Shown: positions 37,192 to 46,878, numbered from the stretch's first letter. The stretch: 64,000 nucleotides of DNA from Flavobacterium sp. SLB02 (GCF_009664855.1 NZ_CP045928.1:4868331-4932330), one strand, 5' to 3'. Notes: generated from the letters alone by a model not told the origin. Numbers and translations: made by a program.

Positions 37192-39663
37192 CTATCTAAA
37201 AAATACTCTTTTTACGCGTTGCGAAATGCTTGTCATGATCTCATACGGAATGGTTTTTAGCGCCGCCCCCATTTCCATAACTGTTGGACTTTCGCCAAAA
37301 ATAATAACCGAATCTCCTTCTTTACAATCGATATGACTTACATCGACCATTAGCATATCCATACAAACATTCCCTACAATAGATGCTTTTTGATTTTTAA
37401 TAACAACATAACCAACCTGGTTTCCCCATAAACGAGAAATCCCGTCAGCATAACCTATTGGTATTGTGGCAATTTTAGTTTCTTTTTCGGCCATAAAACG
37501 ACGACCGTAACCTACGCTATCGCCAGCAGGAATGGTACGAACCTGAGAGATAATCGATTTTAATGTTCCAACATTTTCCAGATATTTTTGCTCAGCGGGA
37601 TCGTTTGAAACACCGTACAAACCAATTCCTAAACGTACCATATTGTATTGTGCGCTCGGGAAATTGCTGATTCCGGATGTGTTTAGAATATGGCGAATTG
37701 GATTTATATCTAATTCTGAAATTAATCTCGACGATAGTTTTTCAAATAAATTAATCTGAGAAATCACAAAATCATAATGTTGCAATTCATCACTTGTGGC
37801 CAAATGAGACAACACACTTTTTACTTTTACGGTCGAATTTCCTTTTAAGGTCTGAATTAATTCGTCGAGTGTATTTTCTTCAAAACCCAAACGATGCATT
37901 CCTGTATCTAATTTGATATGAATAGGAAAATCTTTTAAATTCTTTTCGCGGGCAATTTTCAAAAAGGCTTTCAAACCTTTTACACTATAAATTTCAGGCT
38001 CAAGATTGTACTGAATAATCGAAGGAAAACTGGTCGATTCAGGATTCAAAACCATAATAGGCAGTTTTATTCCGCCATTTTTAAGTGAGATTCCTTCATC
38101 GGCGAAAGCCACACCTAAATAATCAACTTTATGATGTTCAAGCAATTTGGCGATTTCCAATCCTCCGTTGCCATAACCAAAAGCTTTTACCATTACCATT
38201 AACTTTACGTTATTGGCTAATTTTGATTTAAAATAATTCAGGTTATAACTTATAGAATTCAGATTTATTTCGAGAACTGTTTCATGCGTTTTCTCTTCCA
38301 GCAGCGACACAATTTCTTCGAACTTAAATGATCTAGCACCTTTTACTAAAATAGTTTCATTTTCGAAATTCAGGTTTTCGATCTGAGCAATAAATTCGGC
38401 TGTGTTCTGAAAAGTAATCACATTAGAAAATTCAGACTTAAAAGCCGAAATTGTAGTTCCAATTCCTATTACTCTATTAATTTTATTATCTGCCACTAAC
38501 TGCCCTACTTTAGTATACAATTCTTCGTTAGAAAATCCGCTCTGAACAATATCAGATAATATAATCGTTTTTGAAGCATTCTTTTTCTTTTGGCTTTCTA
38601 AAAAATCAAGGGCAATAGTAAGCGACTCAAAATCTGAGCTGTAACTATCATCAATTATACTGCAATTATTGATTCCGTTTTTAACTTCCAGACGCATATG
38701 CACAGGATACAAACGCTCAAATCTATTTTGAATCGTCTCTGAATCGTATTTTAAATACAATAAAACTACCAAACAGGAAATGGCATTTTCTACAGAAGCT
38801 GTATCACTAAACGGAATTTCTAAGCTGAAAACTTCTTCTTTATATTGGTACTTAATATGTGTTGAATCGCTTTTATTTTCTTTTTTCAGAATAAACACAT
38901 CTGCAGAAATATCTGTAAAACTCCACGAAAAAAGAGTTCTTGGGTGCATCATATATTCGGCCACAAACTGGGACAAACAAGAATCTACAATTTCGCTCTT
39001 TTGATAGATTATTACCGGACAGTCTTTAAATAAAATTAATTTTTCGTCAATCTTTTGTACTAAATTCAAAAAACCCTCGTCGTGTGCACTTCCTATATTT
39101 GTAAGCACGCCAATTGTGGGTTTGATAATTTTCTCCAGATTAACCATTTCGTTAACCGTAGAAATTCCGGCTTCGAAAATCCCTAAATTATGTTTTTCAT
39201 TGATCGCTATTACAGACAACGGAACTCCTACTTGAGAATTGTAGCTTTTTGGGCTTCTGATAATATTAAAATCAGGGCTTAGCAGAAAATTAAGCCATTC
39301 TTTTACTATCGTTTTACCGTTACTTCCGGTTAATCCGATAATAGGAAAATCGAAAAGATTACGATAATATGCGGCAAATTCCTGTAGCGCTTTCAGGGTA
39401 TTTTTAACGACTAGAAAATTAGCTTTTCCAGCACAATTTTCTGGAATATACTGCACTACAAAGTTTTGAACACCTTGTGTAATTAGCTCCTTAATATACA
39501 AATGAGCATCATTATTAACACCTGATAAGGCAATAAACAAAGTTTCAGATCCGTTTTGTAAGGAACGGCTATCGATTGAAATATGATTAATAAATATATC
39601 AGTTTCTGAGCCAATCCATTCGGCATTAAGAATCGGGATAAGGCTTTTTAAGTTTATGCTCAT
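37192..39663 (-). CDS. Bifunctional MurF ligase / alanine racemase
   Basis: This 823-residue fusion joins two cell-wall enzymes. The N-terminal half (about 1-450) is MurF-like: ATP loop GLTGSNGKTIVKEWL (near 113-127), NIGSAHDEGFL and IDDSYSSDFESL. The C-terminal half (about 455-823) is a PLP alanine racemase: PLP-Lys in VMVKAFGYGNGGLEIA, LDTGMHRLGF and the catalytic Tyr region IPIGYADGISRLWGNQ. One protein thus makes D-Ala and also, after dimerisation elsewhere by Ddl, adds D-Ala-D-Ala to the UDP-MurNAc-tripeptide. From memory this fusion is normal in Bacteroidota. The PLP loop reads KAFGYGNG where KADAYGHG is usual. Confidence 0.94.
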   Translation of the reverse strand: MSINLKSLIPILNAEWIGSETDIFINHISIDSRSLQNGSETLFIALSGVNNDAHLYIKELITQGVQNFVVQYIPENCAGKANFLVVKNTLKALQEFAAYYRNLFDFPIIGLTGSNGKTIVKEWLNFLLSPDFNIIRSPKSYNSQVGVPLSVIAINEKHNLGIFEAGISTVNEMVNLEKIIKPTIGVLTNIGSAHDEGFLNLVQKIDEKLILFKDCPVIIYQKSEIVDSCLSQFVAEYMMHPRTLFSWSFTDISADVFILKKENKSDSTHIKYQYKEEVFSLEIPFSDTASVENAISCLVVLLYLKYDSETIQNRFERLYPVHMRLEVKNGINNCSIIDDSYSSDFESLTIALDFLESQKKKNASKTIILSDIVQSGFSNEELYTKVGQLVADNKINRVIGIGTTISAFKSEFSNVITFQNTAEFIAQIENLNFENETILVKGARSFKFEEIVSLLEEKTHETVLEINLNSISYNLNYFKSKLANNVKLMVMVKAFGYGNGGLEIAKLLEHHKVDYLGVAFADEGISLKNGGIKLPIMVLNPESTSFPSIIQYNLEPEIYSVKGLKAFLKIAREKNLKDFPIHIKLDTGMHRLGFEENTLDELIQTLKGNSTVKVKSVLSHLATSDELQHYDFVISQINLFEKLSSRLISELDINPIRHILNTSGISNFPSAQYNMVRLGIGLYGVSNDPAEQKYLENVGTLKSIISQVRTIPAGDSVGYGRRFMAEKETKIATIPIGYADGISRLWGNQVGYVVIKNQKASIVGNVCMDMLMVDVSHIDCKEGDSVIIFGESPTVMEMGAALKTIPYEIMTSISQRVKRVFFR

Positions 39664-39690
39664 TGAAAATTCTTTTTGTCAAATTTAAAA

Positions 39691-39825
39691 AAAGGTTTGC
39701 CATGAATTGCACCAATTTCACTAATTCTTTGTGGTATTTTTTTTGCCACTGATTTAAAAAAGGTTTGCCACGAATTACACCAATTTTCACTAATTCTTTG
39801 TGGTTGTTTTTTTGCCACTGATTAA
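39691..39825. repeat. Two tandem copies of a 68-bp repeat
   Basis: AAAGGTTTGCCATGAATTGC at 39691 and AAAGGTTTGCCACGAATTAC at 39759 begin two copies that run in parallel through CACTAATTCTTTGTGG and TTTTTTTGCCACTGATT. About ten positions differ. The unit belongs to the GCCACGAATT family of intergenic fragments seen elsewhere in the window. Confidence 0.8.
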
Positions 39826-40026
39826 AAGATTCTCACAGATTAATGAAGCTTTGCTAAGAATTATAATAAAAAAAATCGTGCTATTTCGTGAAATTGCTTT
39901 ACCTGTTCGCTGTCGCTCGGGTCTTGACAAAAAATTACAGCAAATTAAAAACCTTAAAAGTTTGTGAAATTCATCGCAAAAAACATTATTTCTTTATATT
40001 TGTTTAACGTCACTAAATACAACGTT

Positions 40027-40632
40027 TTGAAAAAAATCCTTCCTTTATTTTCGTATATATTACATCCGATTTTTATCTCGATGTATGCCACCTTATTTTA
40101 CCTTTTTTGCAAAAATGACGCTTTTACCAATCAGGAAAAATATTATGTTCTATTTCAGATTCTGATCATTACGATTTTAGTACCGGTATTGTTTTTCTTA
40201 TTATTGCGCTCAACGGGGCATGTAAAATCAGTCATGGTTCATGAAACTTCACAGCGCAAAATTCCGCTTGTCCTGCAGTGTTTTTTATATATTTTATTGG
40301 TAAAAAGAAGCATTGTGATCACGCGTTACCCGGAGTTGCATTTCTTTTTTCTGGGTGCTTTGTTTAGTACAATTTTGGCTTTAGTTTTTTCTATGTTTAA
40401 AATAAAAGCGAGTTTGCATATGATGGCTATTAGCGGATTTACAATTTTTGCTATCGGATTAAATATGCATCTGCAGATGCAAAATCCGTATTGGGCTGCT
40501 TTTTTAATTTTAATGACGGGGGTTGTAGCCTCTTCTCGTTTAGAAATGGAAGCACATTCGCCCAACGAATTATTGATTGGAACATGTATAGGAATCGTTC
40601 CGCAGTTGCTGTTTTTATATTTGTGGTTATAA
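40027..40632 (+). CDS. Polytopic membrane protein, PAP2-like
   Basis: This protein of about 201 residues has five or six hydrophobic segments: after the start MKKILPLFSYILHPIFISMY, then helices at roughly 40-60, 85-105, 112-132, 140-156 and 180-200. The last part, SLHMMAISGFTIF ... SRLEMEAHSPNELLIGTCIG, resembles the active-site region of PAP2-like phosphatases (SxH and Rx6H-like residues), which act on lipid phosphates. The start is taken as TTG at 40027, because a -7 box TATATTTG (39995-40002) places transcription start near 40007. The frame runs further upstream without meaning. Substrate and activity are uncertain. Its end overlaps the next convergent gene by six bases. Confidence 0.7.
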   Translation: MKKILPLFSYILHPIFISMYATLFYLFCKNDAFTNQEKYYVLFQILIITILVPVLFFLLLRSTGHVKSVMVHETSQRKIPLVLQCFLYILLVKRSIVITRYPELHFFFLGALFSTILALVFSMFKIKASLHMMAISGFTIFAIGLNMHLQMQNPYWAAFLILMTGVVASSRLEMEAHSPNELLIGTCIGIVPQLLFLYLWL

Positions 40633-41334
40633 AATGTAGAAAATCAGGCCAATATTCATGGCTTTCATTTCGATACTTTCTCCGGAAACAGTTTTTACAG
40701 ATTTATCAAACAAACTATTCAATCCATAATAGCAATACACGTTCCAGGTATTATAACCCGCTGAAATGTAAACGCCGTATTGAAATTGATTGACATCTTT
40801 ATTATTAGAGATTTTATAAGTTGTTTCTCCGTCTTTCAAAATCGATTTATCAGAGAAAACATAACTCATTTTTAATCCGCTGTAAATCCTCCAGAATTTG
40901 TAACTTTCATAGGTTGAACTTCTCCATCTAAACTCAATTGGCACATCAACTGAATACTGCTTATATCTGTTCGAAACAAATTCGCCATAGCCATTTACTC
41001 CATAAATTTGCGCTCCTTCCTGACTTTTTGAAATCGTCAGGTTCTGAAAAAAATTCTGGTAACTTAAACCTAAACCTGCTGCAATTGCTATAGTTCTTGT
41101 TTTATTAATAGGCATATCACGCAAAAAACCCGCAGAAAGTCCTGCCGAAAACTTATCCTGTTTTAAACCGGACGGTGCCTGAACCAAAAGATTATAAGTA
41201 ACCGAAAAATAAAACTGATCTTCACGATATAAGGAATCGATTTTTACGATGGGTTTTATCTCTGGCTTGACGTCGTCTTGCGCAAAAGAATTGAAAAACG
41301 ATATTAAAAACAAACAACTAAAAAGTAATCGCAT
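40627..41334 (-). CDS. Outer-membrane beta-barrel protein (PorT-like)
   Basis: This protein of 235 residues begins MRLLFSCLFLISFFNSFAQ, a signal peptide. The mature part alternates polar and hydrophobic residues, as in small OM barrels: FSAGLSAGFLRDMPINKTRT, IAAGLGLSYQNFF, FRWRSSTYESYKFWRIYSGL and the closing strand MNIGLIFYIL. It resembles the PorT-family/outer membrane beta-barrel group of Bacteroidota. The start at 41334 is supported by a two-box promoter (41399-41430). Function unknown. Confidence 0.75.
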   Translation of the reverse strand: MRLLFSCLFLISFFNSFAQDDVKPEIKPIVKIDSLYREDQFYFSVTYNLLVQAPSGLKQDKFSAGLSAGFLRDMPINKTRTIAIAAGLGLSYQNFFQNLTISKSQEGAQIYGVNGYGEFVSNRYKQYSVDVPIEFRWRSSTYESYKFWRIYSGLKMSYVFSDKSILKDGETTYKISNNKDVNQFQYGVYISAGYNTWNVYCYYGLNSLFDKSVKTVSGESIEMKAMNIGLIFYIL

Positions 41335-41398
41335 ATCGTATTTTGGTTTTAAAGAGTTTTTCAAGTAAACGTTTTTTAGAGTAGATTTATTTTACTTA

Positions 41399-41430
41399 CA
41401 AATATAATATAATGCTAGTTCAGGATGCAA
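41399..41430 (-). promoter_or_regulatory. Promoter of the OM barrel gene
   Basis: On the minus strand TTG (41428-41430) is followed after 21 bases by TATATTTG (41399-41406). The start codon at 41334 lies about 65 bases downstream. Confidence 0.7.
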
Positions 41431-41541
41431 TTAGATCGCAATTATTCTCTTTTTGATGAAGAATAAAATCATTCGTTGCACTTTTTTCATCAAATCACGA
41501 ACAGAATTCAAAAAATAAATCGATTTTACTTTGATCTTTTA

Positions 41542-41549
41542 TACCTTTG
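41542..41549 (+). promoter_or_regulatory. -7 box abutting a start codon (possible leaderless transcript)
   Basis: TACCTTTG at 41542-41549 is a perfect -7 box and the ATG lies at 41556. Transcription would begin within a few bases of the start codon. No TTG at the proper distance upstream is visible, so the call rests on the -7 box alone. Confidence 0.5.
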
Positions 41550-41555
41550 TCACGA

Positions 41556-41909
41556 ATGAAAAGAAAGCAGCTCATATTAAGTGTTTCTTTGGCTCTGACA
41601 GTATTGTTCTCAATATTGTTTCAGTCGATACACAGTTATGAGCATATTGTAAAGCAACTTTCAGAGAAACAGTGTCATCATAACTATAATGACCCAAATG
41701 GCGAAATAACGCATCAGCATCATGATTACGATGTTTGTTTTGTGTGCCATTTTGTTTTTGGAAGTTATATTGTACCTGAACAATTTGCTTTTGAATTTCA
41801 TACTTTCAATTACGAAATCCCTTATTTTTTCTCTCTTTCAGAAAAAATATTTTCACTTTCAGAAAATCCGTATTTATTACGCGGTCCGCCCTCTGCTCTA
41901 GTCTCTTAG
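41556..41909 (+). CDS. Small His/Cys-rich membrane-anchored or secreted protein
   Basis: This 117-residue protein has one hydrophobic N-terminal segment (MKRKQLILSVSLALTVLFSI), then a metal-ligand-rich stretch: QCHHNYNDPNGEITHQHHDY followed by DVCFVCHFVFG. It ends in LRGPPSALVS, a terminal motif that I recall from small proteins encoded next to outer-membrane receptors. The order CHH, HQHH, CxxCH suggests binding of a transition metal such as zinc or copper. It lies just before a TonB-dependent receptor in the same direction and is probably its operon partner. The start is ATG 41556; a TTG nine bases earlier overlaps the -7 box. Confidence 0.7.
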   Translation: MKRKQLILSVSLALTVLFSILFQSIHSYEHIVKQLSEKQCHHNYNDPNGEITHQHHDYDVCFVCHFVFGSYIVPEQFAFEFHTFNYEIPYFFSLSEKIFSLSENPYLLRGPPSALVS

Positions 41910-42072
41910 TTTCGAAATAGTCGAAATAAAATCAAATTCTTTTTTAAATCTAATTCAAAAAAAATTAGTCGATTTCCCCATTCTGAAATGTTCAGGATCG
42001 GCAAATTTTACTATTCTTTTTAGTTTTTTGTTTTTAAAAGATACATTCCAATTAACTATAGCATCATTTTCA

Positions 42073-44280
42073 ATGAAAAAAATAATATTAACCCTTATTT
42101 TAGGGTTTTCGGGCATTCTTTCTGCTCAAAATTCGGTTTCAGGAACGGTAACTAATCTTGAAAACCAACCATTATCAAACGTGTCTGTTTATGCGCCGGA
42201 ATTGCACAAAGGAACGACGACGGATCAAAACGGGAAATATGAATTTAAGAATCTTCCAAACGGAAGTTTCCGACTTACTTTTACTATTGTTGGATTCACT
42301 GCTCAAAGTAAATCAATCTCTAAATTATTAAAAGAAAACACTATCGATATAACGCTTACAGAATCTATTTTTGAAATGGATGAAGTGGTGGTTTCAACAC
42401 CTTTCAACAAATTGCAATCGCAAAACGTAATGAAAGTAGAACATGAAAGCATTAAAACTTTGCAGCAAAAGGGAACTTCGACTTTAATAGAAGGTTTAGC
42501 AACAATTCCCGGAGTTTCTCAGATTTCTACGGGAACATCTATTGGGAAACCGGTAATTCGCGGATTGAGCGGAAATCGCGTTTTAGTTTATTCCCAAGGT
42601 GTTCGTATCGAAAACCAACAATTTGGAGACGAACATGGTTTAGGTTTAAACGATGCCGGAATCGAAAGTGTCGAAGTGATCAAAGGACCAGCATCTTTAT
42701 TATATGGTTCTGATGCTTTGGGAGGTGTTTTGTATTTTAATCCTGAAAAATTTGCTGATGCAAATACATTCAAGGCCAATTTTAGTCAAAAGTACTTCAC
42801 AAATACACAAGGAAGCAATTCTTCTATTGGATTAAAAACATCTACTGATAACTGGAAGTTTTTGGTTCGCGGAAGTTTCAACACACATTCTGATTACAAA
42901 ATTGCCGATGGTGAACGCGTAACCAACACTCGTTATAACGAAACCGATTTTAAAACCGGAATTGGCTACAGTAACTCTAGTTTTTCAAGCGTTCTAAGAT
43001 ACAATTACAACAAACTGGATCTTGGAATGCCGGATAATGGAATTGGAGAACAATCTACCAGCAAAAATACAGAGTTTCCGAGACAAGGAATCTTCAATCA
43101 TTTGTTGAGTTTAAACAACGTGATCTTTTTTGAGAATTCTAAATTAGATGTTGATTTAGGCTATATTGCCAATGACCGTAGTGAGTTTGAAGACAGTAAC
43201 GAAGCATCGCTTCATATGAAACTGAACACTTTTAACTACAATGCCAAATACCATTTTCCTAAACTAGGTAAAATTGAAACGATTTTGGGCGTTCAGGGAA
43301 TGCACCAAACAAACAAGAATTCAGGAGAAGAATACCTGATTCCCGACGCTACTACGAATGATTTTGGTGTTTTTGGAACGGCAAACTACGAATGGGACAA
43401 TAGTGTTATACAAGCAGGATTACGTTTTGATAACCGAAACATTACTTCTATAGCACACGGAAACGAAGGCGAAGAAGGTTACTTTTTACCTCTGGACCGA
43501 TCGTTTGACAGTTTTAATGCTTCTTTAGGATATAAAACAAAATTGGCAGAACCTTTGACACTTCGACTGAATGTGGCAACAGGATTTAGAGCTCCAAATT
43601 TAGCAGAATTAACTTCAAACGGGGTTCATGAAGGAACTAACCGATACGAAATTGGAAATGCTGATTTGAAAACAGAACAAAACGTTCAGACTGATTTGAA
43701 TTTAGAATACAAAAACACGCATTTTGAGTTTTTTATTAACGGATTTTACAATCACGTAAACAATTACATCTTCACTTCGCCAACCGGAGAAGTTCGTGAT
43801 GACAATGATGTTTTTGCTTATGTTCAGGACAATGCAAAATTATATGGTGGTGAAGTTGGTTTACATTTTCACCCTCATCCATTAGATTGGTTGCATTTTG
43901 AAACGAGTTTTGAAACCGTAACGGGTAAAAAAGCAAACAACGATTATTTGCCTTTGATTCCTGCAAACAACTGGAACAATACTTTAAGAACTGAATTTAA
44001 AATTAATAACTGGTTCGAAGAAGGATATGCATCTTTGAACGTTTCATCAACTTTTGCTCAAAAAAATGTGAGTGGTTTTGAAACAGCTTCAGACGGATAT
44101 ACGCTGGTAAATTTAGGTTTTGGCGGAACAGTAAAACTAGGCAAACACGCATTTGATGTGAACCTGAACGGAAACAATTTATTCGATAAAAAATATATTG
44201 CTCACTTGTCAAGATTAAAAACAGACGGAATTCCAAATATTGGAAGAAACATCGTTTTGGGAGTTAACTTCAACATTTAA
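42073..44280 (+). CDS. TonB-dependent receptor
   Basis: This 735-residue OM receptor has a signal peptide (MKKIILTLILGFSGILSAQ) and a carboxypeptidase-regulatory-like domain (about 20-100: GTVTNLENQPLSNVSVYAPE). A plug (about 110-220: QLATIPGVSQIS-like region, VEVIKGPASLLYGSDALGGV) and a 22-stranded barrel follow, ending in the strand IVLGVNFNI. The barrel region includes the TonB-receptor segment ATGFRAPNLAELTSNGVHEG. The substrate is unknown, but the neighbouring His/Cys-rich protein and the HFHPHP stretch in an extracellular loop favour a metal or metal complex. The start at 42073 gives the signal peptide directly. Confidence 0.92.
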   Translation: MKKIILTLILGFSGILSAQNSVSGTVTNLENQPLSNVSVYAPELHKGTTTDQNGKYEFKNLPNGSFRLTFTIVGFTAQSKSISKLLKENTIDITLTESIFEMDEVVVSTPFNKLQSQNVMKVEHESIKTLQQKGTSTLIEGLATIPGVSQISTGTSIGKPVIRGLSGNRVLVYSQGVRIENQQFGDEHGLGLNDAGIESVEVIKGPASLLYGSDALGGVLYFNPEKFADANTFKANFSQKYFTNTQGSNSSIGLKTSTDNWKFLVRGSFNTHSDYKIADGERVTNTRYNETDFKTGIGYSNSSFSSVLRYNYNKLDLGMPDNGIGEQSTSKNTEFPRQGIFNHLLSLNNVIFFENSKLDVDLGYIANDRSEFEDSNEASLHMKLNTFNYNAKYHFPKLGKIETILGVQGMHQTNKNSGEEYLIPDATTNDFGVFGTANYEWDNSVIQAGLRFDNRNITSIAHGNEGEEGYFLPLDRSFDSFNASLGYKTKLAEPLTLRLNVATGFRAPNLAELTSNGVHEGTNRYEIGNADLKTEQNVQTDLNLEYKNTHFEFFINGFYNHVNNYIFTSPTGEVRDDNDVFAYVQDNAKLYGGEVGLHFHPHPLDWLHFETSFETVTGKKANNDYLPLIPANNWNNTLRTEFKINNWFEEGYASLNVSSTFAQKNVSGFETASDGYTLVNLGFGGTVKLGKHAFDVNLNGNNLFDKKYIAHLSRLKTDGIPNIGRNIVLGVNFNI

Positions 44281-44400
44281 TTTTTTTAAATTAAACCATG
44301 TAAGTATGATGCCTGTTTATTTTGTTTTTGGTTGAACATGTATTTCTTACGTGGTTTATTTAATTAAGCTTTGCGTTATTTACAATTTTACCACAAGGCA

Positions 44401-44572
44401 CGCAAAGTTTTTATATATGCTTGATCTTTTAAAAACACAAAGCCCGCAAAGCTTTGTATTGATTTCTCATTTTAACCTAAAAACAAATTAATTTTTATCG
44501 CAAAGAACGCAAGGTTTCTTATACATGCTTGATCTTGTAAAAACACAAAGTTCACAAAGCTTTGTATTGATT
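44401..44572. repeat. Two direct copies of a 65-bp repeat, 107 bases apart
   Basis: Copy A (44401-44465) and copy B (44508-44572) share CGCAAAGTTT/CGCAAGGTTT, ATGCTTGATCTT, TAAAAACACAAAG and CACAAAGCTTTGTATTGATT with few changes. Inverted pieces (CTTTGTGTTTTATAAACATA, GCGCACTTTGCGGTTAA) follow to 44640. The 417-bp gap holds no gene. Confidence 0.8.
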
Positions 44573-44697
44573 CTGCCTTTGCGAACTTTGTGTTTTATAA
44601 ACATACCGCGAGATAAAATCTTAGCGCACTTTGCGGTTAATTATCCTCTTGATCTAACAAAAAACGCTATTTTTGTGACAACTGTTAAACATAAACT

Positions 44698-46806
44698 ATG
44701 AAAAAAACATTTCTTATAATGGCAATCACAACTGCAGGAATTTCATTTGCACAAAATAAAATTCAATATCCTGAAACCAAAAAAGGCGAAACAGTTGACG
44801 TCTATTTTGATACAAAAGTAAACGATCCTTATCGTTGGCTTGAAGATGACAAATCAGCTGAAACTGGTGCCTGGGTAAAAGCTCAAAATGAGGTTACTTA
44901 TGGCTATTTAGATAAAATTCCGTTTCGTGAAGAACTTAAAAAACGAATGGAAAAACTTTGGAATTATGAGAAAATCAGCGCTCCATTTGTAGAAGGAAAA
45001 TTTACTTATTATTCAAAAAATAACGGACTTCAGAATCAATCGGTTATTTACAGAAAAGGGAAAGACGGTAAAGAAGAAGTTTTCTTAGATCCGAATACTT
45101 TTTCTAAAGACGGAACAACTTCTCTTGGCGGTTTAAATTTTTCTAAAGACGGAAATAAAGCTGCTTACGCTATTTCTGAAGGCGGAAGTGACTGGAGAAA
45201 AGTAATCATTATCGATGCTTTGTCTAAAAAAGCTATCGAAGATACTTTGGTAGACGTAAAATTTAGTGGTGTTGCATGGCACGGAAACGAAGGGTTTTAT
45301 TACTCTAGTTATGACAAACCAAAAGGAAGTGAATTATCTGCAAAAACAGATCAGCATAAATTGTATTACCACAAGCTTGGAACTTCTCAAAAAGAAGACA
45401 AAGTTATTTTTGGTGCAGATCAAAAAAGAAGATATGTAGGTGGTTATGTTACTGAAGATAACAAATATTTGGTAATCTCTGCTGCTAATTCTACTTACGG
45501 AAACGAATTATACATCAAAGACTTAACAAAAGCCAATAGTCCGATTGTAACGATTGTAGACAATTTTAACAGCAGCAATCAGATTATCGAGAATGAAGGA
45601 ACTAAATTGTTTATCGAAACCGACTTAAATGCGCCAAATACACGTGTTGTTACTGTTGATGTAAGCAATCCAGAACCTGAAAACTGGAAAGATTTTATCA
45701 AAGAAACTCAAAATATTCTATCACCTTCAACTGGCGGTGGATTTTTCTTCGCTAATTACACGAAAGATGCTGTTTCATTTGTACAACAATATGATTATAA
45801 CGGAAAATTAGTTCGCGAAATCAAACTTCCTGCTATAGGAACTGCAGGTGGTTTTGGAGGTAAAAAAGACGAAAAAACGTTGTATTACAGCTTTACTAAT
45901 TACACAACTCCAGGAACAATTTATTCATTAGAGCCAAAATCTGGTAAATCTGAAGTATATCAAAAACCTGTAGTGGATTTTAAAAGTGAAGATTACGAAT
46001 CTAAGCAAGTATTCTATACTTCAAAAGACGGAACAAAAATCCCGATGATTATCACTTATAAAAAAGGGACAAAGTTAGACGGTAAAAATCCAACAATTCT
46101 TTACGGTTACGGTGGATTCAACATTAGTTTAACACCAAGTTTCAGCATTGCAAATGCCGTTTGGTTAGAAAACGGAGGAGTTTATGCTGTTGCCAATTTA
46201 AGAGGTGGTGGTGAATACGGTAAAAAATGGCATGATGCCGGAACTAAATTGCAAAAGCAAAATGTATTTGACGATTTTATTGCTGCAGGTGAGTATTTAA
46301 TCGCCCAGAAATATACTTCATCAGATTTCTTAGCGATTCGCGGAGGTTCTAATGGAGGTTTATTAGTTGGAGCAACAATGACACAACGTCCTGATTTAAT
46401 GAAAGTGGCGTTGCCGGCAGTTGGTGTAATGGATATGTTACGTTACCATACTTTTACCGCTGGTGCAGGTTGGGCTTACGATTACGGAACATCTCAGGAT
46501 AACAAAGAAATGTTCGAATACCTTAAAGGATATTCTCCTGTACAAAATGTAAAAAAAGGTGTTCAATATCCTGCAACTATGGTTACAACTGGAGATCACG
46601 ATGACCGTGTAGTTCCTGCACATAGTTTTAAATTTGCTGCTGAATTGCAGGAAAAACAAACAGGTCCTAATCCGGTTTTAATTCGTATTGATGTAAAAGC
46701 GGGTCACGGAGCAGGAAAATCTGTTGCAGCTACGATTCAGGAAAATGTAGACATTCAGGCGTTCACGCTTTACAATATGGGTTTTAAAGCTTTACCTAAA
46801 AAATAA
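44698..46806 (+). CDS. Prolyl oligopeptidase family serine peptidase
   Basis: This 702-residue protein has a signal peptide (MKKTFLIMAITTAGISFAQ), then the seven-bladed propeller with DPYRWLEDDKSAETGAWVKA, and a C-terminal alpha/beta-hydrolase. The nucleophile Ser lies in RGGSNGGLLVGA (about residue 551), Asp in TTGDHDDRVVPAHS and His in VKAGHGAGKS. It should cleave after proline in short peptides, in the periplasm or outside. Length fits the family. A candidate promoter (TTG 44649-44651, TATTTTTG 44668-44675) has a short 16-base spacer. Confidence 0.95.
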   Translation: MKKTFLIMAITTAGISFAQNKIQYPETKKGETVDVYFDTKVNDPYRWLEDDKSAETGAWVKAQNEVTYGYLDKIPFREELKKRMEKLWNYEKISAPFVEGKFTYYSKNNGLQNQSVIYRKGKDGKEEVFLDPNTFSKDGTTSLGGLNFSKDGNKAAYAISEGGSDWRKVIIIDALSKKAIEDTLVDVKFSGVAWHGNEGFYYSSYDKPKGSELSAKTDQHKLYYHKLGTSQKEDKVIFGADQKRRYVGGYVTEDNKYLVISAANSTYGNELYIKDLTKANSPIVTIVDNFNSSNQIIENEGTKLFIETDLNAPNTRVVTVDVSNPEPENWKDFIKETQNILSPSTGGGFFFANYTKDAVSFVQQYDYNGKLVREIKLPAIGTAGGFGGKKDEKTLYYSFTNYTTPGTIYSLEPKSGKSEVYQKPVVDFKSEDYESKQVFYTSKDGTKIPMIITYKKGTKLDGKNPTILYGYGGFNISLTPSFSIANAVWLENGGVYAVANLRGGGEYGKKWHDAGTKLQKQNVFDDFIAAGEYLIAQKYTSSDFLAIRGGSNGGLLVGATMTQRPDLMKVALPAVGVMDMLRYHTFTAGAGWAYDYGTSQDNKEMFEYLKGYSPVQNVKKGVQYPATMVTTGDHDDRVVPAHSFKFAAELQEKQTGPNPVLIRIDVKAGHGAGKSVAATIQENVDIQAFTLYNMGFKALPKK

Positions 46807-46830
46807 AACTTTAATCTTTTAATTTTATTA

Positions 46831-46878
46831 GCCACGAATTCACGAATTATTTTTGTGAGTTCGTGGCTTTTTTTTATT
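46831..46878 (+). terminator. Terminator hairpin made from a GCCACGAATTCAC repeat
   Basis: GCCACGAATTCAC pairs with GTGAGTTCGTGGC (one wobble) and is followed by a long T-run. It serves as terminator of the prolyl oligopeptidase gene. The rest of the gap to 47154 holds more CAGATTTAAAAGATC / GATCTTTTAAATCTG and CACGAATT pieces in inverted order and no gene. Confidence 0.75.

Noticed and set aside
44698..44757. TTG 44649 / TATTTTTG 44668 as a confident promoter feature
   Set aside because: The 16-base spacer is shorter than the 18-21 bases of the other promoters in the window, so it is mentioned only as a candidate.
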